Shown piece after piece: positions 1-8,280 of a DNA stretch of 26,059 nucleotides. Source of the DNA: an uncultured Clostridia bacterium (GTDB taxonomy: Bacteria > Bacillota > Clostridia > UMGS1810). A program made the position numbers and the translations under genes. Position 1 is the stretch's first letter; the number at the start of each line of letters is the position of its first letter. The DNA is taken from assembly GCA_934463115.1 (NCBI GenBank), contig CAKSIN010000029.1, positions 1 through 26,059 on the forward strand. The letters run 5' to 3'. Under the pieces are notes generated by a model. It was not told where the DNA came from. It made no database searches and saw nothing but the letters and a program-made list of their open reading frames with translations.

Positions 1-75
1 TGTAGCCTTAGTCTCTGCAGATGTTATATCCATATCATCAAGTTCAATCGTGACATTAATGTAATCATCCGGCTT
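1..75 (-). other. In-frame continuation of rlmD beyond its stop codon (C-terminal extension domain, cut by window edge)
   Basis: Read on the minus strand, the codons directly after the rlmD TAA stay open to the window edge and begin KPDDYINVTIEL, followed by DDMDITSAETKAT. From memory, many Clostridia RlmD proteins continue past the motif VVLLSQ with a KPDD...ELDELDLTSAETKAT-like segment and a further domain, as one polypeptide. Here the same segment lies in the same frame but behind a TAA at 76-78. The only in-frame ATG is at 33-31 and has no Shine-Dalgarno site in front. It may be a separated domain, a decaying tail, a readthrough product or a sequencing error. That the stretch is coding-like is clear by eye; its fate is not. 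Confidence 0.5.
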
Positions 76-1488
76 TTATTTCAGTTGGGACAAAAGAACA
101 ACCGTCTCAACATGCACCGTCTGCGGAAACATGTCCACAGCGCACAGTTTTTTTACCGTATATCCCCTGTCGCGCAGAAGTGCGGCATCACGCGCAAGGG
201 TGGCGCTGTTACACGAAACATAAACTATCTTTTCGGGATTCATTTTGCACAGCAAATCAATAAGTTCCGCGCTGCAACCCTTTCGCGGAGGATCAACAAC
301 GGCGACATCCGACTTTACATTGTTTTTTTCAAGTTCGCCGACGACATCGGCGCAATCACCGCAGTAAAAATCCGCATTTTCAATTCCGTTAAGTTCTGCA
401 TTTCGGCGGGCATTTTCCACAGCCGCCTCAACAATTTCCACACCCACAACCTTTTTTGCGCGGCGCGCCAAAAAAAGCGATATACTCCCGACACCACAGT
501 ATAAGTCAAATACCGTTTCATCACCGTGCAAATCCGCATACTCAAGCGCCTTTGCATACAGTTTTTCCGTCTGGCTTCCGTTTACCTGAAAAAAGCTGTG
601 CGGTGACAGGCAAAACTTAAGTCCGCTTATTTCGGAAACAATCCGACCGTCGCCCCATATCACGCGGTTTTTATCACCCAGTATAATGTTTGTACGCCGT
701 GTATTAATATTTTGCACAATGCTCTTAACATTCGGATTCTTTGTTAATATATCAATCAGAACATCTTCATTTTTGAGTGGAGCGGCGCTGTTTGTAACAA
801 TAACCGCCATAATATCACCGGTTTTGTGGCCACGGCGAATATATATGTGCCTCAATATTCCGCGGTGTGATTTTTCGTCGTATACGCTTATTTTGCACCG
901 GTTGGCATATTCAAGTACGGCGGCAACAGTCCGATTTATATCCGGATGCTGTATAAGGCAGTCGCCGACAGGGACAACCTCATGACTGCGCTTGGAATAA
1001 AATCCGCACACCGCAGTATTTCCCTTTTTTCCTACCGGAAATTGTGCCTTATTTCTGTAGTTTAATACCTCATCGGCAGCTGTAATTCCGTCAAAGGTAT
1101 AGTCTTCCGGCGAAATGCCCCCTATACGGCGCATATTGCCGATTACAAACTGTTTTTTCAGCTGCGTCTGATACTCATAGTTTATATTCATAAAATCACA
1201 TCCGCCGCATTTTAACGCACAACGACATTCAGGCATTACGCGGTATTGTGACGGTTCATCAACCGTCTCCAAACATGCAAATCCATAATTTTTGTTGGTC
1301 TTTGTCACCGTAACCGTCACCGTATCTCCCGTGACAGCGCCGTTTATAAATAAAGGATATCCGTCAGCTTTCGCGACTGCGCGCCCGTCGGATGTAACAT
1401 CATCCACTGTAAGAGTTAATCTCTGATTCTTCTGAACTATGACAATCAATCCGCCCTTCACTGTGTATTTTGACCGATAACCGACCAT
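76..1488 (-). CDS. rlmD: 23S rRNA (uracil-C5)-methyltransferase, RlmD/TrmA family
   Basis: SAM-dependent enzyme that methylates C5 of a uracil in 23S rRNA. The 470-residue reading shows a TRAM-like domain at about 20-75. Cysteines at 88, 94 and 97 (C-x5-C-x2-C), with a distal C177, fit the [4Fe-4S] ligands of RlmD. The SAM-binding segment DLYCGVGSISL is at 328-338, DPPRKG at 399-404, the nucleophile C426 lies in YVSCNSATLARD, and E461 is the likely base. The start is uncertain: the ATG at 1488 has no Shine-Dalgarno site and sits where the promoter at 1495-1523 should initiate transcription. Homology alone would suggest a start near residue 18-20 (VQKNQRLTL), but no ATG/GTG/TTG with good spacing is there. 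The expected C-terminal extension lies beyond the stop. RlmD is more likely than TrmA or RlmCD because of the Fe-S cysteines. Confidence 0.9.
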   Translation of the reverse strand: MVGYRSKYTVKGGLIVIVQKNQRLTLTVDDVTSDGRAVAKADGYPLFINGAVTGDTVTVTVTKTNKNYGFACLETVDEPSQYRVMPECRCALKCGGCDFMNINYEYQTQLKKQFVIGNMRRIGGISPEDYTFDGITAADEVLNYRNKAQFPVGKKGNTAVCGFYSKRSHEVVPVGDCLIQHPDINRTVAAVLEYANRCKISVYDEKSHRGILRHIYIRRGHKTGDIMAVIVTNSAAPLKNEDVLIDILTKNPNVKSIVQNINTRRTNIILGDKNRVIWGDGRIVSEISGLKFCLSPHSFFQVNGSQTEKLYAKALEYADLHGDETVFDLYCGVGSISLFLARRAKKVVGVEIVEAAVENARRNAELNGIENADFYCGDCADVVGELEKNNVKSDVAVVDPPRKGCSAELIDLLCKMNPEKIVYVSCNSATLARDAALLRDRGYTVKKLCAVDMFPQTVHVETVVLLSQLK

Positions 1489-1494
1489 GCTACA

Positions 1495-1523
1495 ATAATA
1501 ACATTTTTCATCTGCAAAGTCAA
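1495..1523 (-). promoter_or_regulatory. Sigma-A-type promoter of rlmD
   Basis: On the minus strand TTGACT (1523-1518) is followed after exactly 17 bases by TATTAT (1500-1495). Only six bases separate the -10 box from the rlmD ATG, so the predicted transcript begins at or next to the start codon. Confidence 0.6.
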
Positions 1524-1570
1524 ATATTTAATTGCCGTCCGTCATATATTTATTTTGGGAAGTGATAAAT

Positions 1571-2398
1571 TTGAAAACAGCTATTTTTGAAAAAAACAAT
1601 ATGTTTGAAGGGGTTGTGGAATACAAATGTTCCGCAGATAAGCTCCGCATTACATACAGTGTGAAACCGACAGGCAAAGCGCCGAAACAAATATACAAAC
1701 TGTATGCGCTGTCATCGTCATCGCCGCTGAGCAATCCGATATGTGTTGACACTCTTGATTTTTCCGAAAGCACAGCCACCGGAGACAAAACCGTATCCGC
1801 CGCCGAATTTAAAACGGCAGGCTTCGATTGCAGCGACATTGACACCTTTGCAATAGTTTCCGACTCACACGTTGCCGCATGCTGTTTTGAAAAGTACAGC
1901 TGGCGTGTATGCGGTGTTTTCGAAAAAAATTCATTGCCGTATAAACCCGACATTGAAAATCCGATTGACCGTGCGAACCGCATTATGGAAAACTTTAAAA
2001 CACAAACATCGTCACACAATCCGTCAAATGCAAAATTCTGGATTGACAGCCTGAAAAAAGCCTGCGGAAAGCTCGATGTATCAAACAACAAGCTGCCCGC
2101 AGGCTATACATGGTATACCGTAAAAGATATCCGTCCGCCGATTCCGCTGTCCTCATACCGCCATATTCTGTTTACCTCCGAGGCTGTTTCGGCATTTGAT
2201 TCTGCCGGCGAATACTGCATAGGCATATCGGAAGACGGTCACACCGCCCTCGCGGTAAAATCAGCCGCAGGGATGAATCCGTTTGCAAATGCAAGCGACT
2301 GCGCGGTAATGTTCGGAGGTTTTCAGATAGTGGGAATCCTCCTTGCCGCCGACGGACAATATTTTGAAAAACCGATTATCAAAGATTATTCTTTGTAA
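1571..2398 (+). CDS. Conserved-looking protein of unknown function, 275 aa
   Basis: I do not recognise this protein. A TTG start at 1571 is chosen because GGGAAGTG at 1557-1564 sits six bases upstream; the ATG at 1532 in the same frame has no such site. There is no signal peptide or membrane segment. The first 115 or so residues look like a beta-rich domain (EGVVEYKC..., LRITYSV) with several cysteines. A polar linker follows at about 125-180, then a second compact part from about 185 containing VKDIRPPIPLSSYRHILF, GEYCIGISEDG and GGFQIVGILLAADGQYFE. Codon use matches neighbouring genes and the frame is long and clean, so it is very likely real. The gene is divergent from rlmD, and its 3' end overlaps the 3' end of galE by 20 bases, with no terminator between them. 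Confidence 0.75.
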   Translation: MKTAIFEKNNMFEGVVEYKCSADKLRITYSVKPTGKAPKQIYKLYALSSSSPLSNPICVDTLDFSESTATGDKTVSAAEFKTAGFDCSDIDTFAIVSDSHVAACCFEKYSWRVCGVFEKNSLPYKPDIENPIDRANRIMENFKTQTSSHNPSNAKFWIDSLKKACGKLDVSNNKLPAGYTWYTVKDIRPPIPLSSYRHILFTSEAVSAFDSAGEYCIGISEDGHTALAVKSAAGMNPFANASDCAVMFGGFQIVGILLAADGQYFEKPIIKDYSL

Positions 2399-3374
2399 AT
2401 CTCCACGAATCCTCACACATACGTGCTATGTCAAGCTCCGCTTTCCATCCGAGCTCCTTAAATGATTTTTCCGTATCGGCATAGCACTCGGGTATATCGC
2501 CGGCTCTTCTCGGAGCTATTTCGTATTTAAGGGTTTTTCCGCACGCTTTTTCATATGCATGCAGTATTTCAAGAACAGAATATCCCTTGCCTGTTCCAAG
2601 ATTATACACATTAACTCCCGTGCATGAATCAACTTTGTCAAGTGCCTTTACATGCCCTTTGCTGAGGTCAACAACGTGAATATAATCACGCACACCCGTT
2701 CCGTCCTTTGTGGGATAATCATCGCCGAAAACATTCAGGTGGTCAAGCTTTCCGAGTGCAACCTGCGAAATATACGGAACAAGGTTGTTCGGAATACCGT
2801 TGGGATCTTCGCCGATAAGGCCGCTCTCGTGTGCGCCGATTGGGTTGAAATATCTGAGCAGCACAACCGACCATTCGTTATCCGACACCCACAAATCGTT
2901 AAGAATACCTTCTATCATAAGTTTTGTGCTGCCGTACGGATTGGTAGTCGAAAGCGGAAAATCTTCCCTTATCGGAACCGATTTCGGATTACCGTATACC
3001 GTTGCCGATGAGCTGAACACAATTTTCTTGCAATTGTACTTTGCCATAACTTCGCACAAAATAAGCGTTCCGGTTATGTTGTTGTGGTAGTATCTGAGCG
3101 GTATACGAACCGACTCTCCAACAGCCTTAAGCCCGGCAAAATGAATTACTGCATCAATCTTATTTTCTTCAAAAACTTTTTCCACAGCCGGCTTATCCAA
3201 AAGATCCGCCTCGTAGAATTTAACATCTTTTCCGGTGATTTTCTTTATTTTATCCACCGTTTCCCTTTTTGAGTTAACCAGGTTATCGATAATTACAACA
3301 TCATATCCGGCATTGATGAGCTCAACGCAGGTATGACTGCCGATAAATCCCGTTCCGCCGGTAACAAGTATCAT
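2379..3374 (-). CDS. galE: UDP-glucose 4-epimerase
   Basis: Interconverts UDP-glucose and UDP-galactose in the Leloir pathway and supplies UDP-galactose for surface glycans. The 331-residue protein is the normal family length. It shows the NAD-binding GGTGFIGSH at 6-14, SSSATVYG at 122-129, and the catalytic pair Y147/K151 in YGSTK. The C-terminal part contains GTGVRDYIHVVDL and the LGTGKGYSV segment typical of GalE. The start at 3374 is preferred over the ATG at 3383 because the Shine-Dalgarno site GAAAGGA lies eight bases before 3374 but overlaps the upstream ATG. Expression probably comes from the promoter at 3407-3435. The gene stands alone, and its 3' end overlaps the convergent unknown gene. 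Confidence 0.96.
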   Translation of the reverse strand: MILVTGGTGFIGSHTCVELINAGYDVVIIDNLVNSKRETVDKIKKITGKDVKFYEADLLDKPAVEKVFEENKIDAVIHFAGLKAVGESVRIPLRYYHNNITGTLILCEVMAKYNCKKIVFSSSATVYGNPKSVPIREDFPLSTTNPYGSTKLMIEGILNDLWVSDNEWSVVLLRYFNPIGAHESGLIGEDPNGIPNNLVPYISQVALGKLDHLNVFGDDYPTKDGTGVRDYIHVVDLSKGHVKALDKVDSCTGVNVYNLGTGKGYSVLEILHAYEKACGKTLKYEIAPRRAGDIPECYADTEKSFKELGWKAELDIARMCEDSWRFTKNNL

Positions 3375-3406
3375 GACAATCATCCTTTCAATATTTGTTA
3401 TAATAT

Positions 3407-3435
3407 ATTTTACACCAAAGTTGACTGCATTGCAA
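3407..3435 (-). promoter_or_regulatory. Promoter of galE
   Basis: On the minus strand TTGCAA (3435-3430), 17 bases, then TAAAAT (3412-3407). It reads toward galE and overlaps the divergent promoter candidate at 3421-3448. Confidence 0.5.
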
Positions 3436-3448
3436 GAGAAAGTATAAA
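3421..3448 (+). promoter_or_regulatory. Candidate promoter of the apgM-ytvI-RR-HK unit
   Basis: TTGACT at 3421-3426, a 16-base spacer, then TATAAA at 3443-3448. It would give a leader of about 100 bases before the ATG at 3556. Its -35 region lies inside the galE promoter spacer, so RNA polymerase could not occupy both at once. Confidence 0.4.
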
Positions 3449-3555
3449 CAAATTATGAATTTTTTTGAAAAAGGGTAGATTTTTCCGTGAAAAAGTTGCA
3501 TAATATAATTTGGATAGTTACATATAAAATTTTCACATATTGCAGGAGGTTGCAC

Positions 3556-4767
3556 ATGAAATACATTGTTGTTCTCGGAGACGGAATGGCCGATTATCCG
3601 GTAGATGAATTGGGCGGAAAAACACCGCTTGAAACTGCGAAAAAACCAAACATGGACTATATGGCGTCGCACGGCGAAACAGGGCTTGTGAAAAATGTTC
3701 CCCAGAACCTCGCGCCGGGCAGTGACGTTGCAAATCTGTCCGCCATGGGATATGATCCGCAAAAATATTATTCGGGACGTTCGCCGCTGGAGGCCGTGAG
3801 TGTCGGAGTGGATATGAAAGACACAGATATAATATTTCGCTGCAACCTGATAACCGTGTCCGATGACGAGGATTACGCCGACAAAATCGTTATAGACCAC
3901 AGTGCGGACGAAATAACAACCGCCGAGGCAGCCGAGCTTATGGACGCTGTAAACAAAGCGTTTTCAAACGATAAATTCAGCTTTTACACCGGTGTAAGCT
4001 ACCGCCATATTATGGTATGGGATCACGGCCCGGATTCGCTCACGCTCACACCGCCGCATGATATACTCGAACGCCGTGCCGGGGAATATCTTCCGAAAGG
4101 CGACGGAAGCGGATATATTCTTGACATGATGAAAAAAAGCTATGATATACTAAACAATCACCCGGTGAACATCGCGCGCGCAGAACGCGGACTCAAAAAG
4201 GCAAATTCAATTTGGATATGGGGCGAGGGCAAAAAACCTCTGCTGTCGGATTTCAAAGAAAAATACGGTCTGAAAGGCGCAGTTATAAGCGCAGTGGACC
4301 TTATCAAAGGTATCGGAATCTGCGCAGGACTCGATGTAATCGAAGTTGACGGCGCAACCGGAAACATAGATACAAACTTTGACGGAAAAGCTCAGGCATG
4401 TCTGGACGCACTCAAAGACGGACACGACTATGTGTATATACACATTGAAGCACCGGACGAATGCGGTCACAGACACGAAGTGGAAAACAAAGTCCGCGCC
4501 ATTGAGCTGATAGATGAAAAAATTGTGGGACGCATCAAAAATAAACTCGACGCCGAGGGAACAGATTACAGAATGCTGATTCTGCCCGACCACCCCACAC
4601 CGCTCTGTCTGCGCACACACACGCGCGACGCTGTTCCGTATATCATATATGACAGCACGGACAAAAAAGAACGCAGCAACATGTGTTACACGGAAAAGAC
4701 GGCAGCCGAAAGCGGAATTGTAATAGAAAACGGCTGCGTGCTGACAGATATGTTGATTGGAAAATAA
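3556..4767 (+). CDS. ApgM-family phosphomutase: cofactor-independent phosphoglycerate mutase or proposed homoserine kinase
   Basis: Alkaline-phosphatase-superfamily metalloenzyme of the archaeal-type 2,3-bisphosphoglycerate-independent PGM family. The 403-residue protein shows a metal-binding D9 in VLGDGMADYP, the predicted phospho-acceptor S62 in NLSAMGYDP, D301 and H305 in EAPDECGH, D345/H346 in LPDHPTP, and H355. Bacterial members of this length that begin MKYIVVLGDGMADYP have been proposed to act as homoserine kinases in threonine synthesis, because they occur in genomes lacking ThrB. The sequence alone does not separate that role from glycolysis. The start at 3556 is fixed by AGGAGG at 3544-3549; the open frame upstream is ignored. 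ytvI follows 23 bases downstream, probably in the same transcript. Confidence 0.9.
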   Translation: MKYIVVLGDGMADYPVDELGGKTPLETAKKPNMDYMASHGETGLVKNVPQNLAPGSDVANLSAMGYDPQKYYSGRSPLEAVSVGVDMKDTDIIFRCNLITVSDDEDYADKIVIDHSADEITTAEAAELMDAVNKAFSNDKFSFYTGVSYRHIMVWDHGPDSLTLTPPHDILERRAGEYLPKGDGSGYILDMMKKSYDILNNHPVNIARAERGLKKANSIWIWGEGKKPLLSDFKEKYGLKGAVISAVDLIKGIGICAGLDVIEVDGATGNIDTNFDGKAQACLDALKDGHDYVYIHIEAPDECGHRHEVENKVRAIELIDEKIVGRIKNKLDAEGTDYRMLILPDHPTPLCLRTHTRDAVPYIIYDSTDKKERSNMCYTEKTAAESGIVIENGCVLTDMLIGK

Positions 4768-4790
4768 TCAATTGAACTGAGGGATACACT

Positions 4791-5864
4791 GTGAATATCT
4801 TACCGAAAAACCCCGGAAAGGTACTTATTACAATTGCATATGTGGCTTTGGCGTTCCTGCTCCTCGCATACGTCGCACCGCGCGTTATAACGTGGTTTCT
4901 GCCGTTTATTGTGGCATGGATTATATCTCTGATAATAAATCCCATAGTGACTCTTATGCAAAAAATTCATATTCACAGGCGAATTGCCGTTATAGTGTCA
5001 ATGCTGCTCGTGATAGCGCTGATATCGGCTGCATTCTATTTTGTTTCGGTTTCCCTTGCCGGTGAACTCAGTATAGCTGTGGAGCTGATACAGGAAACAT
5101 CGGAGAACGGTATGCCGTCATTTGTCCTCGATATAATAAACAAGCTCCCGGGCGATATGAAAAACTTTGCGCTGAAACTTGCCGAGCGCACCGAGGGTGA
5201 CATTGTCGATTTTGTGTACCCGGCGATAAAAACGACGCTGTCCAAAATGGGAAATGTGGCAGGCAGACTGCCGTCGGCACTTGTGTTTACAATAGCAATG
5301 ATACTTGCAACGTACTTTATTTCGTACGACGGTGACAGAATAAAACTGCTGATTAAACAATATATCCCGAAAGACAAGCTTTCGCATATTCACACAATAA
5401 AGGAAAAACTTTCCGAAGCATGCGGCGGATATATAAAGGCGCAGCTTATTCTCATGAGTATCGTTTTTGTTATTTTATTTATAGGCTTCACAATACTCGA
5501 CGTCAAGCTGTCGTTTATACTTGCCGTTGTGATAAGCATATGGGATGCAATTCCCGTCTTGGGTACGGGAATAATTCTGAATCCCTGGGCGCTTGTAAAT
5601 CTCCTGCAGGGAGATTATTTCAAAGCAGCCGGATTCTTTATACTGTATCTGATAATACTTTTGACACGGCAGCTGCTTGAACCGAAAATCCTCAGCGGTC
5701 AGCTGGGCATACACCCGATATTTACGCTGGCTGCAATATATATCGGACTGAAAACAATGGGAATTTTCGGAATGATAATAGGTCCTATTTTACTGATACT
5801 TGCCATTACGGCATTAAAAATAAGTTCGGAAACACAGGGAGGTAATGAAAATGTCAACCAGTAA
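4791..5864 (+). CDS. ytvI: AI-2E-family membrane protein, YtvI-like (sporulation-associated)
   Basis: Polytopic membrane protein of the AI-2E/PerM transporter family, 357 residues. Hydrophobic stretches are visible near 9-30, 33-52, 63-85, 158-178, 215-235, 238-262, 275-295 and 310-345, with a soluble region at about 90-150. The segment WDAIPVLGTGIILNPWALVNL and the later RQLLEPKI...LGIHPIFTL resemble the YtvI sporulation branch more than quorum-signal exporters, so the organism may form spores. The substrate is unknown. The GTG start at 4791 has GAGGG at 4779-4783. The 3' end overlaps the response regulator by 14 bases, which indicates translational coupling. The placement before a two-component system is visible in the sequence; a functional link is only inferred. 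Confidence 0.85.
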   Translation: MNILPKNPGKVLITIAYVALAFLLLAYVAPRVITWFLPFIVAWIISLIINPIVTLMQKIHIHRRIAVIVSMLLVIALISAAFYFVSVSLAGELSIAVELIQETSENGMPSFVLDIINKLPGDMKNFALKLAERTEGDIVDFVYPAIKTTLSKMGNVAGRLPSALVFTIAMILATYFISYDGDRIKLLIKQYIPKDKLSHIHTIKEKLSEACGGYIKAQLILMSIVFVILFIGFTILDVKLSFILAVVISIWDAIPVLGTGIILNPWALVNLLQGDYFKAAGFFILYLIILLTRQLLEPKILSGQLGIHPIFTLAAIYIGLKTMGIFGMIIGPILLILAITALKISSETQGGNENVNQ

Positions 5865-6537
5865 CACCGTTTTGGTTGTAGATGATGACAAGAACATCTG
5901 CGAGCTTGTACGGTTATATCTTGTCAAGGAGGGATTTGAAACAAAATGCGCATATGACGGCGTAACGGCTGTAAAAATGGTCGCCGATTCAAAACCTGCG
6001 GCAGTTATATTGGATATTATGCTGCCCGGCAAAGACGGCATTACCGTTTTAAAAGAAATTCGCCGTTTCAGCAAAGTACCCGTTATAATGCTCACCGCCA
6101 AGGGCGAAACCATTGACAAAGTTCTCGGTCTGGAACTCGGTGCCGACGATTACCTTGTTAAACCGTTTGAACCCAAGGAGCTTGTCGCGCGGTTAAAAGC
6201 CGTTTTGCGCCGATTTGAGTCAAAAGACGAGGAAGAGGACGAGATTAACTATGACAAGCTGTCCATTAATATGAATACATATGAACTGAAAGTGGACGGA
6301 AAAATAATAGATATACCGCCGAAAGAGCTGGAGCTTTTGCACTATTTGTGTGCTCACCCGAACAAAGTATTCACACGAGATCAGCTGCTTGATGTTGTGT
6401 GGGGATATGAATTTTTCGGCGATTCAAGAACGGTGGACGTGCATGTCAAGCGCCTGCGCGAAAAGGTTGAGGGAATAAGCGACCAGTGGACACTCAAAAC
6501 GGTATGGGGCGTCGGATACAAATTTGAGGTGAAATAA
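5851..6537 (+). CDS. OmpR/PhoB-family response regulator
   Basis: Cytoplasmic transcription regulator of a two-component system, 228 residues. The receiver domain (about 5-118) has the acidic pocket D11-D13, phosphorylation site D55 in VILDIMLPGKDG, T82 and K104. A winged-helix DNA-binding domain follows at about 130-226 with DQLLDVVWGYEF, RTVDVHVKRLREKV and WGVGYKFEV. AGGGAGG at 5836-5842 is eight bases before the ATG at 5851 and only two before the ATG at 5845, so the later start is chosen. It is translated from within the ytvI end, and the histidine kinase starts one base after its stop. The regulated genes cannot be told from this window. Confidence 0.95.
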   Translation: MSTSNTVLVVDDDKNICELVRLYLVKEGFETKCAYDGVTAVKMVADSKPAAVILDIMLPGKDGITVLKEIRRFSKVPVIMLTAKGETIDKVLGLELGADDYLVKPFEPKELVARLKAVLRRFESKDEEEDEINYDKLSINMNTYELKVDGKIIDIPPKELELLHYLCAHPNKVFTRDQLLDVVWGYEFFGDSRTVDVHVKRLREKVEGISDQWTLKTVWGVGYKFEVK

Positions 6538-6538
6538 C

Positions 6539-7993
6539 TTGAAGAAAAGTATTGTCGGAAGCATGGTAATCGGCAGCATATGCGTTGCGGTAATTATTTT
6601 TGCGTCGGTTTCAATGCTCTTTTCGGTGTATGTTGAGCGTGTAGCACTTGAGGAAAAAGTTGCACTGCTGGAAAACAATGTTGACAGAATAGCCGACTTC
6701 ACCTATACCGCTCTTACACACAAAAGCAAAATTGTAGACCTTATGTACCAGGATATGATAGACAATATAAGTGCGAACACGCAGTCAAATGTAATGGTGT
6801 TCGACAAAACGGGCAGTGTTCTCGTTCACTCGGGCGGATCAACCGACAGCGATAACGGATACGACTTTGTGAGCAAGGACATCTCATCCGTTGTGCTCAG
6901 CGGTCAGAAACTTGTGAGCACAAAAATGTTTCGCGAGGAAAACGGAGACAACCTGCTTACAGTCGGTTCGGCTCTTAAAAACGGCAAAGAAATTTTCGGC
7001 GGTGTGGTTTTTAACCAGCGTATACCGGAGATAAAAAAGGTGTACAAGCGTATGTACCACCAGCTTGAATTTCTTGTTTTCTTCGGAATAATGTTCTCGG
7101 CGATACTGTTTTATCTGATATCGCGGAAGATAACAACTCCCGTCAAAAAAATCAGCGATGCCGTTAACGAATTCAGCAAGGGAAACTTTGAAAAGCGCGT
7201 TGAATACACATCGGATGACGAGCTCGGCGAACTGGCGGAAAATATCAATCACATGGCAACATCGCTCGGAAATCTTGAAAAATCGCGGCGAAGCTTTATA
7301 TCGGATGTGTCGCACGAATTACGCACACCGATGACGAGCATATCGGGTTTTGTGGAGGGTATCCTTGACGGAACGATTCCGCAGGAAAACCGTGACGAAT
7401 ATCTCGAAATAGTGCTTTCCGAATCCAAACGGCTGTCGCGGCTTGTAACAAATCTTCTGCAGGTATCGCGAATGGAAAACGGCGAGATGCATATAAACAA
7501 AACCGACTTTGATATAAACGAACTTGTACGAATTGCGCTTGTGCGCTTTGAGATGATGATTACGCCAAAGAAAATTGACGTATCGCTGGATATAGATGAC
7601 GAAAAAATGACAGTATTCTCCGACAGGGACTCGGTGGAACAAATTCTTACAAATCTTATTAACAATGCAGTGAAATTCACCCCCGAAGGCGGAAAAATAT
7701 CCATTGCCATATACAGAGACGGCGATAAGATTCATGTGCGCATGCGCAACAGCGGTCCCGGAATCGAGCCGGAAAAACTTGAATTTATCTGGGAAAGATT
7801 TTACAAAACAGATTCGTCGAGAAGCATGGACAAAACGGGCGTCGGACTCGGTCTGTATATAGTCAAAAAAATTATTACAATGCTTGGCGAAATCATAACC
7901 GTTAAGAGCACACCGGGAGAATATACGGAATTTGAATTTACACTTGCTGCGGGGCACAGTCAAAACGACCGTCATAACAACATACTGTCATAA
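6539..7993 (+). CDS. Membrane sensor histidine kinase
   Basis: Partner of the preceding regulator, 484 residues. A transmembrane helix at about 9-31, an extracytoplasmic sensor of about 145 residues (PDCA/Cache-like in size) and a second helix at about 176-195 are followed by HAMP at 195-247. HisKA has the phospho-accepting H259 in DVSHELRTPM. The ATPase domain shows NLINNAVKF (N box), GPGIEPEK and GVGLGLYIVKKI. The TTG start at 6539 follows GAGGTG at 6526-6531 with good spacing and lies one base after the regulator's stop. The overall plan resembles ResE/WalK-type kinases without a PAS domain. The signal it senses is unknown. An inverted repeat at 8008-8060 probably ends the transcript. Confidence 0.95.
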   Translation: MKKSIVGSMVIGSICVAVIIFASVSMLFSVYVERVALEEKVALLENNVDRIADFTYTALTHKSKIVDLMYQDMIDNISANTQSNVMVFDKTGSVLVHSGGSTDSDNGYDFVSKDISSVVLSGQKLVSTKMFREENGDNLLTVGSALKNGKEIFGGVVFNQRIPEIKKVYKRMYHQLEFLVFFGIMFSAILFYLISRKITTPVKKISDAVNEFSKGNFEKRVEYTSDDELGELAENINHMATSLGNLEKSRRSFISDVSHELRTPMTSISGFVEGILDGTIPQENRDEYLEIVLSESKRLSRLVTNLLQVSRMENGEMHINKTDFDINELVRIALVRFEMMITPKKIDVSLDIDDEKMTVFSDRDSVEQILTNLINNAVKFTPEGGKISIAIYRDGDKIHVRMRNSGPGIEPEKLEFIWERFYKTDSSRSMDKTGVGLGLYIVKKIITMLGEIITVKSTPGEYTEFEFTLAAGHSQNDRHNNILS

Positions 7994-8007
7994 TATAAAG
8001 CGGCTGT

Positions 8008-8060
8008 ATAACAAGAGCACAATAAGGCATATATTTTATGTCCCGTTGTGCTTTTGTTAT
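8008..8060 (+). terminator. Long inverted repeat, probable terminator of the two-component operon
   Basis: Arms 8008-8022 and 8046-8060 (ATAACAAGAGCACAA and TTGTGCTTTTGTTAT) pair over all 15 positions with one G-U, around a 23-base loop. There is no clean U-run after it, so factor-independent termination is likely but not certain. Confidence 0.5.
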
Positions 8061-8280
8061 ATATATAAATTTATAATCCGATATGTGCGTCTTACAGTTT
8101 ACATAATATTCGATAATGCACTTTTCCGAATTATTTTTTTATTGTAATTCATTCCTTTGTCAAGAAAAAAATTAAATAAAAAACATAATTATATTTGTTA
8201 AAAATTCTTTATTGACATGAAATTATTTTGAAACAAAATAAAACAAACCACATCTTCAAAATATCCGTAAACAGTGGGTT

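Noticed and set aside
3487..3555. Upstream extension of the apgM frame (23 residues)
   Set aside because: AGGAGG at 3544-3549 fixes the ATG at 3556, which begins exactly at the family's conserved N-terminus.
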